A DNA stretch of 64,000 nucleotides from Crossaster papposus (lineage: Eukaryota; Echinodermata; Asteroidea; Velatida; Solasteridae): the NCBI GenBank assembly GCA_037893245.1, contig JBAIAA010000262.1, positions 434,001 to 498,000 of the forward strand, given 5' to 3'. Positions 32,798-46,600 of the stretch are shown in pieces; position 1 is the stretch's first letter, and each line of letters begins with the position of its first letter. Under the pieces are notes generated by a model. The model was not told the origin of the DNA. It saw nothing but the letters and a program-made list of their open reading frames with translations, and did no database searches. A program made the position numbers and the translations under genes.

Positions 32798-35700
32798 GGC
32801 ATAGTGGCGCAGTTGAAGCGTGCTGGGCCCATAACCCAGAGGTCCGAGGATCGAAACCTCGCTCTTCTAACAAGTTTTTGGTATGACATGAGGTACTCGA
32901 CTCGGAGTGACAAAGTAGACACTTTCTTGGTCAGTACCCGAGAGTTTGGTTGACCACAACCTCGGTCTGCTCAGGATAATTATTTTCTTGAAAGTGATTT
33001 CATTTTCATTACAAATAGTTACGCAGAGTTGTGCCGTGGGAGCGTGATGGGCCCATAACCCAGAGGCCCGAGGACCGAAACCTCGCTCTGCTAAAGAGGT
33101 ATTTTTGCTTCACTGTTATTCAAATTTAATAATTATTTTAGTATTTTTTTTAGAATGTCTGCTTTTATTTTGTTTGTTGTTTTTCTAAATTTACATGAGG
33201 CATGGTGGCGCAGTGGAAGCTTGCTGGGCCTATAACCCAGAGTGCCGAGGATCAAAACCTCGTTCTGCTGCTAATAAGTTTTTGGTATGACTTGAAGTAC
33301 TCGACTCAGAGTGACAAAGTAGACCCTTTCTTGGTCAGTAACCGAGAGTTCGGATGATCACAACCTCGGTCTGCTCAGGATAATTTTGTATTTGATAGGG
33401 ATTTCATTTTCATTAAAAATAGTTACGCAGAGTAGTGCAGCGGGAGCGTGATGGGCCCATAGCCCAGAGGTCCGAGGACCAAAACCTCGCTTTGCTAACT
33501 AGGTATTTTTGCTTCACTGCTATTCACATTTAATAAATATTGTAGAATGTTTTTAGAATGTCTGCTTTAATTTTGTTTGCATTTTCAAAATTTACATGAG
33601 GCATAGTGGCGCAGTTGAAGCGTGCTGGGCCCATAACCCAGAGGTCCGAGGATCGAAACCTCGCTCTTCTAACAAGTTTTTGGTATGACATGAGGTACTC
33701 GACTCGGAGTGACAAAGTAGACACTTTTTTGGTCAGTACCCGAGAGTTTGGTTGACCACAACCTCGGTCTGCTCAGGATAATTATTTTCTTGAAAGTGAT
33801 TTCATTTTCATTACAAATAGTTACGCAGAGTGGTGCCGTGGGAGCGTGATGGGCCCATAACCCAGAGGCCCGAGGACCGAAACCTCGCTCTGCTAAAGAG
33901 GTATTTTTGCTTCACTGTTATTCAAATTTAATAATTATTTTAGAATGTTTTTAGAATGTCTGCCATAATTTTGTTTGTTGTTTTTCTAAATTTACATGAG
34001 GCATGGTGGCGCAGTGGAAGCTTGCTGGGCCTATAACCCAGAGTGCCGAGGATCAAAACCTCGTTCTGCTGCTAATAAGTTTTTGGTATGACTTGAAGTA
34101 CTCGACTCAGAGTGACAAAGTAGACCCTTTCTTGGTCAGTAACCGAGAGTTCGGATGATCACAACCTCGGTCTGCTCAGGATAATTTTGTATTTGATAGG
34201 GATTTCATTTTCATTAAAAATAGTTACGCAGAGTAGTGCAGCGGGAGCGTGATGGGCCCATAGCCCAGAGGTCCGAGGACCAAAACCTCGCTTTGCTAAC
34301 TAGGTATTTTTGCTTCACTGCTATTCACATTTAATAAATATTGTAGAATGTTTTTAGAATGTCTGCTTTAATTTTGTTTGCATTTTCAAAATTTACATGA
34401 GGCATAGTGGCGCAGTTGAAGCGTGCTGGGCCCATAACCCAGAGGTCCGAGGATCGAAACCTCGCTCTTCTAACAAGTTTTTGGTATGACATGAGGTACT
34501 CGACTCGGAGTGACAAAGTAGACACTTTCTTGGTCAGTACACGAGAGTTTGGTTGACCACAACCTCGGTCTGCTCAAGATAATTATTTTCTTGAAAGTGA
34601 TTTCATTTTCATTACAAATAGTTACGCAGAGTGGTGCCGTGGGAGCGTGATGGGCCCATAACCCAGAGGCCCGAGGACCGAAACCTCGCTCTGCTAAAGA
34701 GGTATTTTTGCTTCACTGTTATTCAAATTTAATAATTATTTTAGAATGTTTTTAGAATGTCTGCTTTTATTTTGTTTGTTGTTTTTCTAAATTTACATGA
34801 GGCATGGTGGCGCAGTGGAAGCTTGCTGGGCCTATAACCCAGAGTGCCGAGGATCAAAACCTCGTTCTGCTGCTAATAAGTTTTTGGTATGACTTGAAGT
34901 ACTCGACTCAGAGTGACAAAGTAGACCCTTTCTTGGTCAGTAACCGAGAGTTCGGATGATCACAACCTCGGTCTGCTCAGGATAATTTTGTATTTGATAG
35001 GGATTTCATTTTCATTAAAAATAGTTACGCAGAGTAGTGCAGCGGGAGCGTGATGGGCCCATAGCCCAGAGGTCCGAGGACCAAAACCTCGCTTTGCTAA
35101 CTAGGTATTTTTGCTTCACTGCTATTCACATTTAATAAATATTGTAGAATGTTTTTAGAATGTCTGCTTTAATTTTGTTTGCATTTTCAAAATTTACATG
35201 AGGCATAGTGGCGCAGTTGAAGCGTGCTGGGCCCATAACCCAGAGGTCCGAGGATCGAAACCTCGCTCTTCTAACAAGTTTTTGGTATGACATGAGGTAC
35301 TCGACTCGGAGTGACAAAGTAGACACTTTCTTGGTCAGTACCCGAGAGTTTGGTTGACCACAACCTCGGTCTGCTCAGGATAATTATTTTCTTGAAAGTG
35401 ATTTCATTTTCATTACAAATAGTTACGCAGAGTGGTGCCGTGGGAGCGTGATGGGCCCATAACCCAGAGGCCCGAGGACCGAAACCTCGCTCTGCTAAAG
35501 AGGTATTTTTGCTTCACTGTTATTCAAATTTAATAATTATTTTAGAATGTTTTTAGAATGTCTGCTTTTATTTTGTTTGTTGTTTTTCTAAATTTACATG
35601 AGGCATGGTGGCGCAGTGGAAGCTTGCTGGGCCTATAACCCAGAGTGCCGAGGATCAAAACCTCGTTCTGCTGCTAATAAGTTTTTGGTATGACTTGAAG

Positions 35701-36022
35701 TACTCGACTCAGAGTGACAAAGTAGACCCTTTCTTGGTCAGTAACCGAGAGTTCGGATGATCACAACCTCGGTCTGCTCAGGATACTTTTGTATTTGATA
35801 GGGATTTCATTTTCATTAAAAATAGTTACGCAGAGTAGTGCAGCGGGAGCGTGATGGGCCCATAGCCCAGAGGTCCGAGGACCAAAACCTCGCTTTGCTA
35901 ACTAGGTATTTTTGCTTCACTGCTATTCACATTTAATAAATATTGTAGAATGTTTTTAGAATGTCTGCTTTAATTTTGTTTGCATTTTCAAAATTTACAT
36001 GAGGCATAGTGGCGCAGTTGAA
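32798..36022 (+). repeat. Units between the large copies, partly matching 36.3-37.8 kb
   Basis: These regular units separate the two large copies. The T8 spacer (33138), GCCATAA (33962) and TACACG (34538) occur in the same order at 36343, 37167 and 37743, 3,205 bp downstream, and also at about 321, 1145 and 1721. The GATTG change of the 1584 and 37606 units is absent at 34401, so this is a related, older or re-exchanged version. Private changes are CTTTTTTGG (about 33727) and GCTCAAG (about 34576). ATACTTT near 35784 is shared with 9374 and 45397. Confidence 0.8.
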
Positions 36023-39000
36023 GCGTGCTGGGCCCATAACCCAGAGGTCCGAGGATCGAAACCTCGCTCTTCTAACAAGTTTTTGGTATGACATGAGGTA
36101 CTCGACTCGGAGTGACAAAGTAGACACTTTCTTGGTCAGTACCCGAGAGTTTGGTTGACCACAACCTCGGTCTGCTCAGGATAATTATTTTCTTGAAAGT
36201 GATTTCATTTTCATTACAAATAGTTACGCAGAGTGGTGCCGTGGGAGCGTGATGGGCCCATAACCCAGAGGCCCGAGGACCGAAACCTCGCTCTGCTAAA
36301 GAGGTATTTTTGCTTCACTGTTATTCAAATTTAATAATTATTTTAGTATTTTTTTTAGAATGTCTGCTTTTATTTTGTTTGTTGTTTTTCTAAATTTACA
36401 TGAGGCATGGTGGCGCAGTGGAAGCTTGCTGGGCCTATAACCCAGAGTGCCGAGGATCAAAACCTCGTTCTGCTGCTAATAAGTTTTTGGTATGACTTGA
36501 AGTACTCGACTCAGAGTGACAAAGTTGACCCTTTCTTGGTCAGTAACCGAGAGTTCGGATGATCACAACCTCGGTCTGCTCAGGATAATTTTGTATTTGA
36601 TAGGGATTTCATTTTCATTAAAAATAGTTACGCAGAGTAGTGCAGCGGGAGCGTGATGGGCCCATAGCCCAGAGGTCCGAGGACCAAAACCTCGCTTTGC
36701 TAACTAGGTATTTTTGCTTCACTGCTATTCACATTTAATAAATATTGTAGAATGTTTTTAGAATGTCTGCTTTAATTTTGTTTGCATTTTCAAAATTTAC
36801 ATGAGGCATAGTGGCGCAGTTGAAGCGTGCTGGGCCCATAACCCAGAGGTCCGAGGATCGAAACCTCGCTCTTCTAACAAGTTTTTGGTATGACATGAGG
36901 TACTCGACTCGGAGTGACAAAGTAGACACTTTCTTGGTCAGTACCCGAGAGTTTGGTTGACCACAACCTCGGTCTGCTCAGGATAATTATTTTCTTGAAA
37001 GTGATTTCATTTTCATTACAAATAGTTACGCAGAGTGGTGCCGTGGGAGCGTGATGGGCCCATAACCCAGAGGCCCGAGGACCGAAACCTCGCTCTGCTA
37101 AAGAGGTATTTTTGCTTCACTGTTATTCAAATTTAATAATTATTTTAGAATGTTTTTAGAATGTCTGCCATAATTTTGTTTGTTGTTTTTCTAAATTTAC
37201 ATGAGGCATGGTGGCGCAGTGGAAGCTTGCTGGGCCTATAACCCAGAGTGCCGAGGATCAAAACCTCGTTCTGCTGCTAATAAGTTTTTGGTATGACTTG
37301 AAGTACTCGACTCAGAGTGACAAAGTAGACCCTTTCTTGGTCAGTAACCGAGAGTTCGGATGATCACAACCTCGGTCTGCTCAGGATAATTTTGTATTTG
37401 ATAGGGATTTCATTTTCATTAAAAATAGTTACGCAGAGTAGTGCAGCGGGAGCGTGATGGGCCCATAGCCCAGAGGTCCGAGGACCAAAACCTCGCTTTG
37501 CTAACTAGGTATTTTTGCTTCACTGCTATTCACATTTAATAAATATTGTAGAATGTTTTTAGAATGTCTGCTTTAATTTTGTTTGCATTTTCAAAATTTA
37601 CATGAGGCATAGTGGCGCAGTTGAAGCGTGCTGGGCCCATAACCCAGAGGTCCGAGGATTGAAACCTCGCTCTTCTAACAAGTTTTTGGTATGACATGAG
37701 GTACTCGACTCGGAGTGACAAAGTAGACACTTTCTTGGTCAGTACACGAGAGTTTGGTTGACCACAACCTCGGTCTGCTCAGGATAATTATTTTCTTGAA
37801 AGTGATTTCATTTTCATTACAAATAGTTACGCAGAGTGGTGCCGTGGGAGCGTGATGGGCCCATAACCCAGAGGCCCGAGGACCGAAACCTCGCTCTGCT
37901 AAAGAGGTATTTTTGCTTCACTGTTATTCAAATTTAATAATTATTTTAGAATGTTTTTAGAATGTCTGCTTTTATTTTGTTTGTTGTTTTTCTAAATTTA
38001 CATGAGGCATGGTGGCGCAGTGGAAGCTTGCTGGGCCTATAACCCAGAGTGCCGAGGATCAAAACCTCGTTCTGCTGCTAATAAGTTTTTGGTATGACTT
38101 GAAGTACTCGACTCAGAGTGACAAAGTAGACCCTTTCTTGGTCAGTAACCGAGAGTTCGGATGATCACAACCTCGGTCTGCTCAGGATAATTTTGTATTT
38201 GATAGGGATTTCATTTTCATTAAAAATAGTTACGCAGAGTAGTGCAGCGGGAGCGTGATGGGCCCATAGCCCAGAGGTCCGAGGACCAAAACCTCGCTTT
38301 GCTAACTAGGTATTTTTGCTTCACTGCTATTCACATTTAATAAATATTGTAGAATGTTTTTAGAATGTCTGCTTTAATTTTGTTTGCATTTTCAAAATTT
38401 ACATGAGGCATAGTGGCGCAGTTGAAGCGTGCTGGGCCCATAACCCAGAGGTCCGAGGATCGAAACCTCGCTCTTCTAACAAGTTTTTGGTATGACATGA
38501 GGTACTCGACTCGGAGTGACAAAGTAGACACTTTCTTGGTCAGTACCCGAGAGTTTGGTTGACCACAACCTCGGTCTGCTCAGGATAATTATTTTCTTGA
38601 AAGTGATTTCATTTTCATTACAAATAGTTACGCAGAGTGGTGCCGTGGGAGCGTGATGGGCCCATAACCCAGAGGCCCGAGGACCGAAACCTCGCTCTGC
38701 TAAAGAGGTATTTTTGCTTCACTGTTATTCAAATTTAATAATTATTTTAGAATGTTTTTAGAATGTCTGCTTTTATTTTGTTTGTTGTTTTTCTAAATTT
38801 ACATGAGGCATGGTGGCGCAGTGGAAGCTTGCTGGGCCTATAACCCAGAGTGCCGAGGATCAAAACCTCGTTCTGCTGCTAATAAGTTTTTGGTATGACT
38901 TGAAGTACTCGACTCAGAGTGACAAAGTAGACCCTTTCTTGGTCAGTAACCGAGAGTTCGGATGATCACAACCTCGGTCTGCTCAGGATAATTTTGTATT

Positions 39001-40595
39001 TGATAGGGATTTCATTTTCATTAAAAATAGTTACGCAGAGTAGTGCAGCGGGAGCGTGATGGGCCCATAGCCCAGAGGTCCGAGGACCAAAACCTCGCTT
39101 TGCTAACTAGGTATTTTTGCTTCACTGCTATTCACATTTAATAAATATTGTAGAATGTTTTTAGAATGTCTGCTTTAATTTTGTTTGCATTTTCAAAATT
39201 TACATGAGGCATAGTGGCGCAGTTGAAGCGTGCTGGGCCCATAACCCAGAGGTCCGAGGATCGAAACCTCGCTCTTCTAACAAGTTTTTGGTATGACATG
39301 AGGTACTCGACTCGGAGTGACAAAGTAGACACTTTCTTGGTCAGTACCCGAGAGTTTGGTTGACCACAACCTCGGTCTGCTCAGGATAATTATTTTCTTG
39401 AAAGTGATTTCATTTTCATTACAAATAGTTACGCAGAGTGGTGCCGTGGGAGCGTGATGGGCCCATAACCCAGAGGCCCGAGGACCGAAACCTCGCTCTG
39501 CTAAAGAGGTATTTTTGCTTCACTGTTATTCAAATTTAATAATTATTTTAGAATGTTTTTAGAATGTCTGCTTTTATTTTGTTTGTTGTTTTTCTAAATT
39601 TACATGAGGCATGGTGGCGCAGTGGAAGCTTGCTGGGCCTATAACCCAGAGTGCCGAGGATCAAAACCTCGTTCTGCTGCTAATAAGTTTTTGGTATGAC
39701 TTGAAGTACTCGACTCAGAGTGACAAAGTAGACCCTTTCTTGGTCAGTAACCGAGAGTTCGGATGATCACAACCTCGGTCTGCTCAGGATAATTTTGTAT
39801 TTGATAGGGATTTCATTTTCATTAAAAATAGTTACGCAGAGTAGTGCAGCGGGAGCGTGATGGGCCCATAGCCCAGAGGTCCGAGGACCAAAACCTCGCT
39901 TTGCTAACTAGGTATTTTTGCTTCACTGCTATTCACATTTAATAAATATTGTAGAATGTTTTTAGAATGTCTGCTTTAATTTTGTTTGCATTTTCAAAAT
40001 TTACATGAGGCATAGTGGCGCAGTTGAAGCGTGCTGGGCCCATAACCCAGAGGTCCGAGGATCGAAACCTCGCTCTTCTAACAAGTTTTTGGTATGACAT
40101 GAGGTACTCGACTCGGAGTGACAAAGTAGACACTTTCTTGGTCAGTACCCGAGAGTTTGGTTGACCACAACCTCGGTCTGCTCAGGATAATTATTTTCTT
40201 GAAAGTGATTTCATTTTCATTACAAATAGTTACGCAGAGTGGTGCCGTGGGAGCGTGATGGGCCCATAACCCAGAGGCCCGAGGACCGAAACCTCGCTCT
40301 GCTAAAGAGGTATTTTTGCTTCACTGTTATTCAAATTTAATAATTATTTTAGAATGTTTTTAGAATGTCTGCTTTTATTTTGTTTGTTGTTTTTCTAAAT
40401 TTACATGAGGCATGGTGGCGCAGTGGAAGCTTGCTGGGCCTATAACCCAGAGTGCCGAGGATCAAAACCTCGTTCTGCTGCTAATAAGTTTTTGGTATGA
40501 CTTGAAGTACTCGACTCAGAGTGACAAAGTAGACCCTTTCTTGGTCAGTAACCGAGAGTTCGGATGATCACAACCTCGGTCTGCTCAGGATAATT

Positions 40596-40710
40596 ATTTT
40601 CTTGAAAGTGATTTCATTTTCATTACAAATAGTTACGCAGAGTGGTGCCGTGGGAGCGTGATGGGCCCATAACCCAGAGGCCCGAGGACCGAAACCTCGC
40701 TCTGCTAAAG
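40596..40710 (+). repeat. B sequence in the D slot (copy of 4574-4688)
   Basis: Same tract at +36,022 within the large duplication; the tRNA module is 40636-40707. It is inherited with the duplication and is not an independent event. Confidence 0.88.
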
Positions 40711-43612
40711 AGGTATTTTTGCTTCACTGCTATTCACATTTAATAAATATTGTAGAATGTTTTTAGAATGTCTGCTTTAATTTTGTTTGCATTTTCAAAA
40801 TTTACATGAGGCATAGTGGCGCAGTTGAAGCGTGCTGGGCCCATAACCCAGAGGTCCGAGGATCGAAACCTCGCTCTTCTAACAAGTTTTTGGTATGACA
40901 TGAGGTACTCGACTCGGAGTGACAAAGTAGACACTTTCTTGGTCAGTACCCGAGAGTTTGGTTGACCACAACCTCGGTCTGCTCAGGATAATTATTTTCT
41001 TGAAAGTGATTTCATTTTCATTACAAATAGTTACGCAGAGTGGTGCCGTGGGAGCGTGATGGGCCCATAACCCAGAGGCCCGAGGACCGAAACCTCGCTC
41101 TGCTAAAGAGGTATTTTTGCTTCACTGTTATTCAAATTTAATAATTATTTTAGAATGTTTTTAGAATGTCTGCTTTTATTTTGTTTGTTGTTTTTCTAAA
41201 TTTACATGAGGCATGGTGGCGCAGTGGAAGCTTGCTGGGCCTATAACCCAGAGTGCCGAGGATCAAAACCTCGTTCTGCTGCTAATAAGTTTTTGGTATG
41301 ACTTGAAGTACTCGACTCAGAGTGACAAAGTAGACCCTTTCTTGGTCAGTAACCGAGAGTTCGGATGATCACAACCTCGGTCTGCTCAGGATAATTTTGT
41401 ATTTGATAGGGATTTCATTTTCATTAAAAATAGTTACGCAGAGTAGTGCAGCGGGAGCGTGATGGGCCCATAGCCCAGAGGTCCGAGGACCAAAACCTCG
41501 CTTTGCTAACTAGGTATTTTTGCTTCACTGCTATTCACATTTAATAAATATTGTAGAATGTTTTTAGAATGTCTGCTTTAATTTTGTTTGCATTTTCAAA
41601 ATTTACATGAGGCATAGTGGCGCAGTTGAAGCGTGCTGGGCCCATAACCCAGAGGTCCGAGGATCGAAACCTCGCTCTTCTAACAAGTTTTTGGTATGAC
41701 ATGAGGTACTCGACTCGGAGTGACAAAGTAGACACTTTCTTGGTCAGTACCCGAGAGTTTGGTTGACCACAACCTCGGTCTGCTCAGGATAATTATTTTC
41801 TTGAAAGTGATTTCATTTTCATTACAAATAGTTACGCAGAGTGGTGCCGTGGGAGCGTGATGGGCCCATAACCCAGAGGCCCGAGGACCGAAACCTCGCT
41901 CTGCTAAAGAGGTATTTTTGCTTCACTGTTATTCAAATTTAATAATTATTTTAGAATGTTTTTAGAATGTCTGCTTTTATTTTGTTTGTTGTTTTTCTAA
42001 ATTTACATGAGGCATGGTGGCGCAGTGGAAGCTTGCTGGGCCTATAACCCAGAGTGCCGAGGATCAAAACCTCGTTCTGCTGCTAATAAGTTTTTGGTAT
42101 GACTTGAAGTACTCGACTCAGAGTGACAAAGTAGACCCTTTCTTGGTCAGTAACCGAGAGTTCGGATGATCACAACCTCGGTCTGCTCAGGATAATTTTG
42201 TATTTTATAGGGATTTCATTTTCATTAAAAATAGTTACGCAGAGTAGTGCAGCGGGAGCGTGATGGGCCCATAGCCCAGAGGTCCGAGGACCAAAACCTC
42301 GCTTTGCTAACTAGGTATTTTTGCTTCACTGCTATTCACATTTAATAAATATTGTAGAATGTTTTTAGAATGTCTGCTTTAATTTTGTTTGCATTTTCAA
42401 AATTTACATGAGGCATAGTGGCGCAGTTGAAGCGTGCTGGGCCCATAACCCAGAGGTCCGAGGATCGAAACTTCGCTCTTCTAACAAGTTTTTGGTATGA
42501 CATGAGGTACTCGACTCGGAGTGACAAAGTAGACACTTTCTTGGTCAGTACCCGAGAGTTTGGTTGACCACAACCTCGGTCTGCTCAGGATAATTATTTT
42601 CTTGAAAGTGATTTCATTTTCATTACAAATAGTTACGCAGAGTGGTGCCGTGGGAGCGTGATGGGCCCATAACCCAGAGGCCCGAGGACCGAAACCTCGC
42701 TCTGCTAAAGAGGTATTTTTGCTTCACTGTTATTCAAATTTAATAATTATTTTAGAATGTTTTTAGAATGTCTGCTTTTATTTTGTTTGTTGTTTTTCTA
42801 AATTTACATGAGGCATGGTGGCGCAGTGGAAGCTTGCTGGGCCTATAACCCAGAGTGCCGAGGATCAAAACCTCGTTCTGCTGCTAATAAGTTTTTGGTA
42901 TGACTTGAAGTACTCGACTCAGAGTGACAAAGTAGACCCTTTCTTGGTCAGTAACCGAGAGTTCGGATGATCACAACCTCGGTCTGCTTAGGATAATTTT
43001 GTATTTGATAGGGATTTCATTTTCATTAAAAATAGTTACGCAGAGTAGTGCAGCGGGAGCGTGATGGGCCCATAGCCCAGAGGTCCGAGGACCAAAACCT
43101 CGCTTTGCTAACTAGGTATTTTTGCTTCACTGCTATTCACATTTAATAAATATTGTAGAATGTTTTTAGAATGTCTGCTTTAATTTTGTTTGCATTTTCA
43201 AAATTTACATGAGGCATAGTGGCGCAGTTGAAGCGTGCTGGGCCCATAACCCAGAGGTCCGAGGATCGAAACCTCGCTCTTCTAACAAGTTTTTGGTATG
43301 ACATGAGGTACTCGACTCGGAGTGACAAAGTAGACACTTTCTTGGTCAGTACCCGAGAGTTTGGTTGACCACAACCTCGGTCTGCTCAGGATAATTATTT
43401 TCTTGAAAGTGATTTCATTTTCATTACAAATAGTTACGCAGAGTGGTGCCGTGGGAGCGTGATGGGCCCATAACCCAGAGGCCCGAGGACCGAAACCTCG
43501 CTCTGCTAAAGAGGTATTTTTGCTTCACTGTTATTCAAATTTAATAATTATTTTAGAATGTTTTTAGAATGTCTGCTTTTATTTTGTTTGTTGTTTTTCT
43601 AAATTTACATGA

Positions 43613-43684
43613 GGCATGGTGGCGCAGTAAGGAGCTTGCTGGGCCTATAACCCAGAGTGCCGAGGATCAAAACCTCGATCTGCT
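43613..43684 (+). tRNA. Slot C with local rearrangement GTAAGGAGC
   Basis: The D-loop stretch GCGCAGTGGAAGC reads GCGCAGTAAGGAGC here, one base longer, so the module is lengthened in its D loop. It is the sole clear difference between the left blocks of the two large copies. A 67-codon + strand reading frame (43569-43772) results from the shift and is not credible as a gene. Confidence 0.75.
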
Positions 43685-46600
43685 GCTAATAAGTTTTTGG
43701 TATGACTTGAAGTACTCGACTCAGAGTGACAAAGTAGACCCTTTCTTGGTCAGTAACCGAGAGTTCGGATGATCACAACCTCGGTCTGCTCAGGATAATT
43801 TTGTATTTGATAGGGATTTCATTTTCATTAAAAATAGTTACGCAGAGTAGTGCAGCGGGAGCGTGATGGGCCCATAGCCCAGAGGTCCGAGGACCAAAAC
43901 CTCGCTTTGCTAACTAGGTATTTTTGCTTCACTGCTATTCACATTTAATAAATATTGTAGAATGTTTTTAGAATGTCTGCTTTAATTTTGTTTGCATTTT
44001 CAGAATTTACATGAGGCATAGTGGCGCAGTTGAAGCGTGCTGGGCCCATAACCCAGAGGTCCGAGGATCGAAACCTCGCTCTTCTAACAAGTTTTTGGTA
44101 TGACATGAGGTACTCGACTCGGAGTGACAAAGTAGACACTTTCTTGGTCAGTACCCGAGAGTTTGGTTGACCACAACCTCGGTCTGCTCAGGATAATTAT
44201 TTTCTTGAAAGTGATTTCATTTTCATTACAAATAGTTACGCAGAGTGGTGCCGTGGGAGCGTGATGGGCCCATAACCCAGAGGCCCGAGGACCGAAACCT
44301 CGCTCTGCTAAAGAGGTATTTTTGCTTCACTGTTATTCAAATTTAATAATTATTTTAGAATGTTTTTAGAATGTCTGCTTTTATTTTGTTTGTTGTTTTT
44401 CTAAATTTAAATGAGGCATGGTGGCGCAGTGGAAGCTTGCTGGGCCTATAACCCAGAGTGCCGAGGATCAAAACCTCGTTCTGCTGCTAATAAGTTTTTG
44501 GTATGACTTGAAGTACTCGACTCAGAGTGACAAAGTAGACCCTTTCTTGGTCAGTAACCGAGAGTTCGGATGATCACAACCTCGGTCTGCTCAGGATAAT
44601 TTTGTATTTGATAGGGATTTCATTTTCATTAAAAATAGTTACGCAGAGTAGTGCAGCGGAAGCGTGATGGGCCCATAGCCCAGAGGTCCGAGGACCAAAA
44701 CCTCGCTTTGCTAACTAGGTATTTTTGCTTCACTGCTATTCACATTTAATAAATATTGTAGAATGTTTTTAGAATGTCTGCTTTAATTTTGTTTGCATTT
44801 TCAAAATTTACATGAGGCATAGTGGCGCAGTTGAAGCGTGCTGGGCCCATAACCCAGAGGTCCGAGGATCGAAACCTCGCTCTTCTAACAAGTTTTTGGT
44901 ATGACATGAGGTACTCGACTCGGAGTGACAAAGTAGACACTTTCTTGGTCAGTACCCGAGAGTTTGGTTGACCACAACCTCGGTCTGCTCAGGATAATTA
45001 TTTTCTTGAAAGTGATTTCATTTTCATTACAAATAGTTACGCAGAGTGGTGCCGTGGGAGCGTGATGGGCCCATAACCCAGAGGCCCGAGGACCGAAACC
45101 TCGCTCTGCTAAAGAGGTATTTTTGCTTCACTGTTATTCAAATTTAATAATTATTTTAGAATGTTTTTAGAATGTCTGCTTTTATTTTGTTTGTTGTTTT
45201 TCTAAATTTACATGAGGCATGGTGGCGCAGTGGAAGCTTGCTGGGCCTATAACCCAGAGTGCCGAGGATCAAAACCTCGTTCTGCTGCTAATAAGTTTTT
45301 GGTATGACTTGAAGTACTCGACTCAGAGTGACAAAGTAGACCCTTTCTTGGTCAGTAACCGAGAGTTCGGATGATCACAACCTCGGTCTGCTCAGGATAC
45401 TTTTGTATTTGATAGGGATTTCATTTTCATTAAAAATAGTTACGCAGAGTAGTGCAGCGGGAGCGTGATGGGCCCATAGCCCAGAGGTCCGAGGACCAAA
45501 ACCTCGCTTTGCTAACTAGGTATTTTTGCTTCACTGCTATTCACATTTAATAAATATTGTAGAATGTTTTTAGAATGTCTGCTTTAATTTTGTTTGCATT
45601 TTCAAAATTTACATGAGGCATAGTGGCGCAGTTGAAGCGTGCTGGGCCCATAACCCAGAGGTCCGAGGATCGAAACCTCGCTCTTCTAACAAGTTTTTGG
45701 TATGACATGAGGTACTCGACTCGGAGTGACAAAGTAGACACTTTCTTGGTCAGTACCCGAGAGTTTGGTTGACCACAACCTCGGTCTGCTCAGGATAATT
45801 ATTTTCTTGAAAGTGATTTCATTTTCATTACAAATAGTTACGCAGAGTGGTGCCGTGGGAGCGTGATGGGCCCATAACCCAGAGGCCCGAGGACCGAAAC
45901 CTCGCTCTGCTAAAGAGGTATTTTTGCTTCACTGTTATTCAAATTTAATAATTATTTTAGAATGTTTTTAGAATGTCTGCTTTTATTTTGTTTGTTGTTT
46001 TTCTAAATTTACATGAGGCATGGTGGCGCAGTGGAAGCTTGCTGGGCCTATAACCCAGAGTGCCGAGGATCAAAACCTCGTTCTGCTGCTAATAAGTTTT
46101 TGGTATGACTTGAAGTACTCGACTCAGAGTGACAAAGTAGACCCTTTCTTGGTCAGTAACCGAGAGTTCGGATGATCACAACCTCGGTCTGCTCAGGATA
46201 ATTTTGTATTTGATAGGGATTTCATTTTCATTAAAAATAGTTACGCAGAGTAGTGCAGCGGGAGCGTGATGGGCCCATAGCCCAGAGGTCCGAGGACCAA
46301 AACCTCGCTTTGCTAACTAGGTATTTTTGCTTCACTGCTATTCACATTTAATAAATATTGTAGAATGTTTTTAGAATGTCTGCTTTAATTTTGTTTGCAT
46401 TTTCAAAATTTACATGAGGCATAGTGGCGCAGTTGAAGCGTGCTGGGCCCATAACCCAGAGGTCCGAGGATCGAAACCTCGCTCTTCTAACAAGTTTTTG
46501 GTATGACATGAGGTACTCGACTCGGAGTGACAAAGTAGACACTTTCTTGGTCAGTACCCGAGAGTTTGGTTGACCACAACCTCGGTCTGCTCAGGATAAT

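Noticed and set aside
43569..43772. A 67-codon + strand open frame
   Set aside because: It arises from the 1-bp rearrangement in one slot C and runs through spacer and tRNA remnants.
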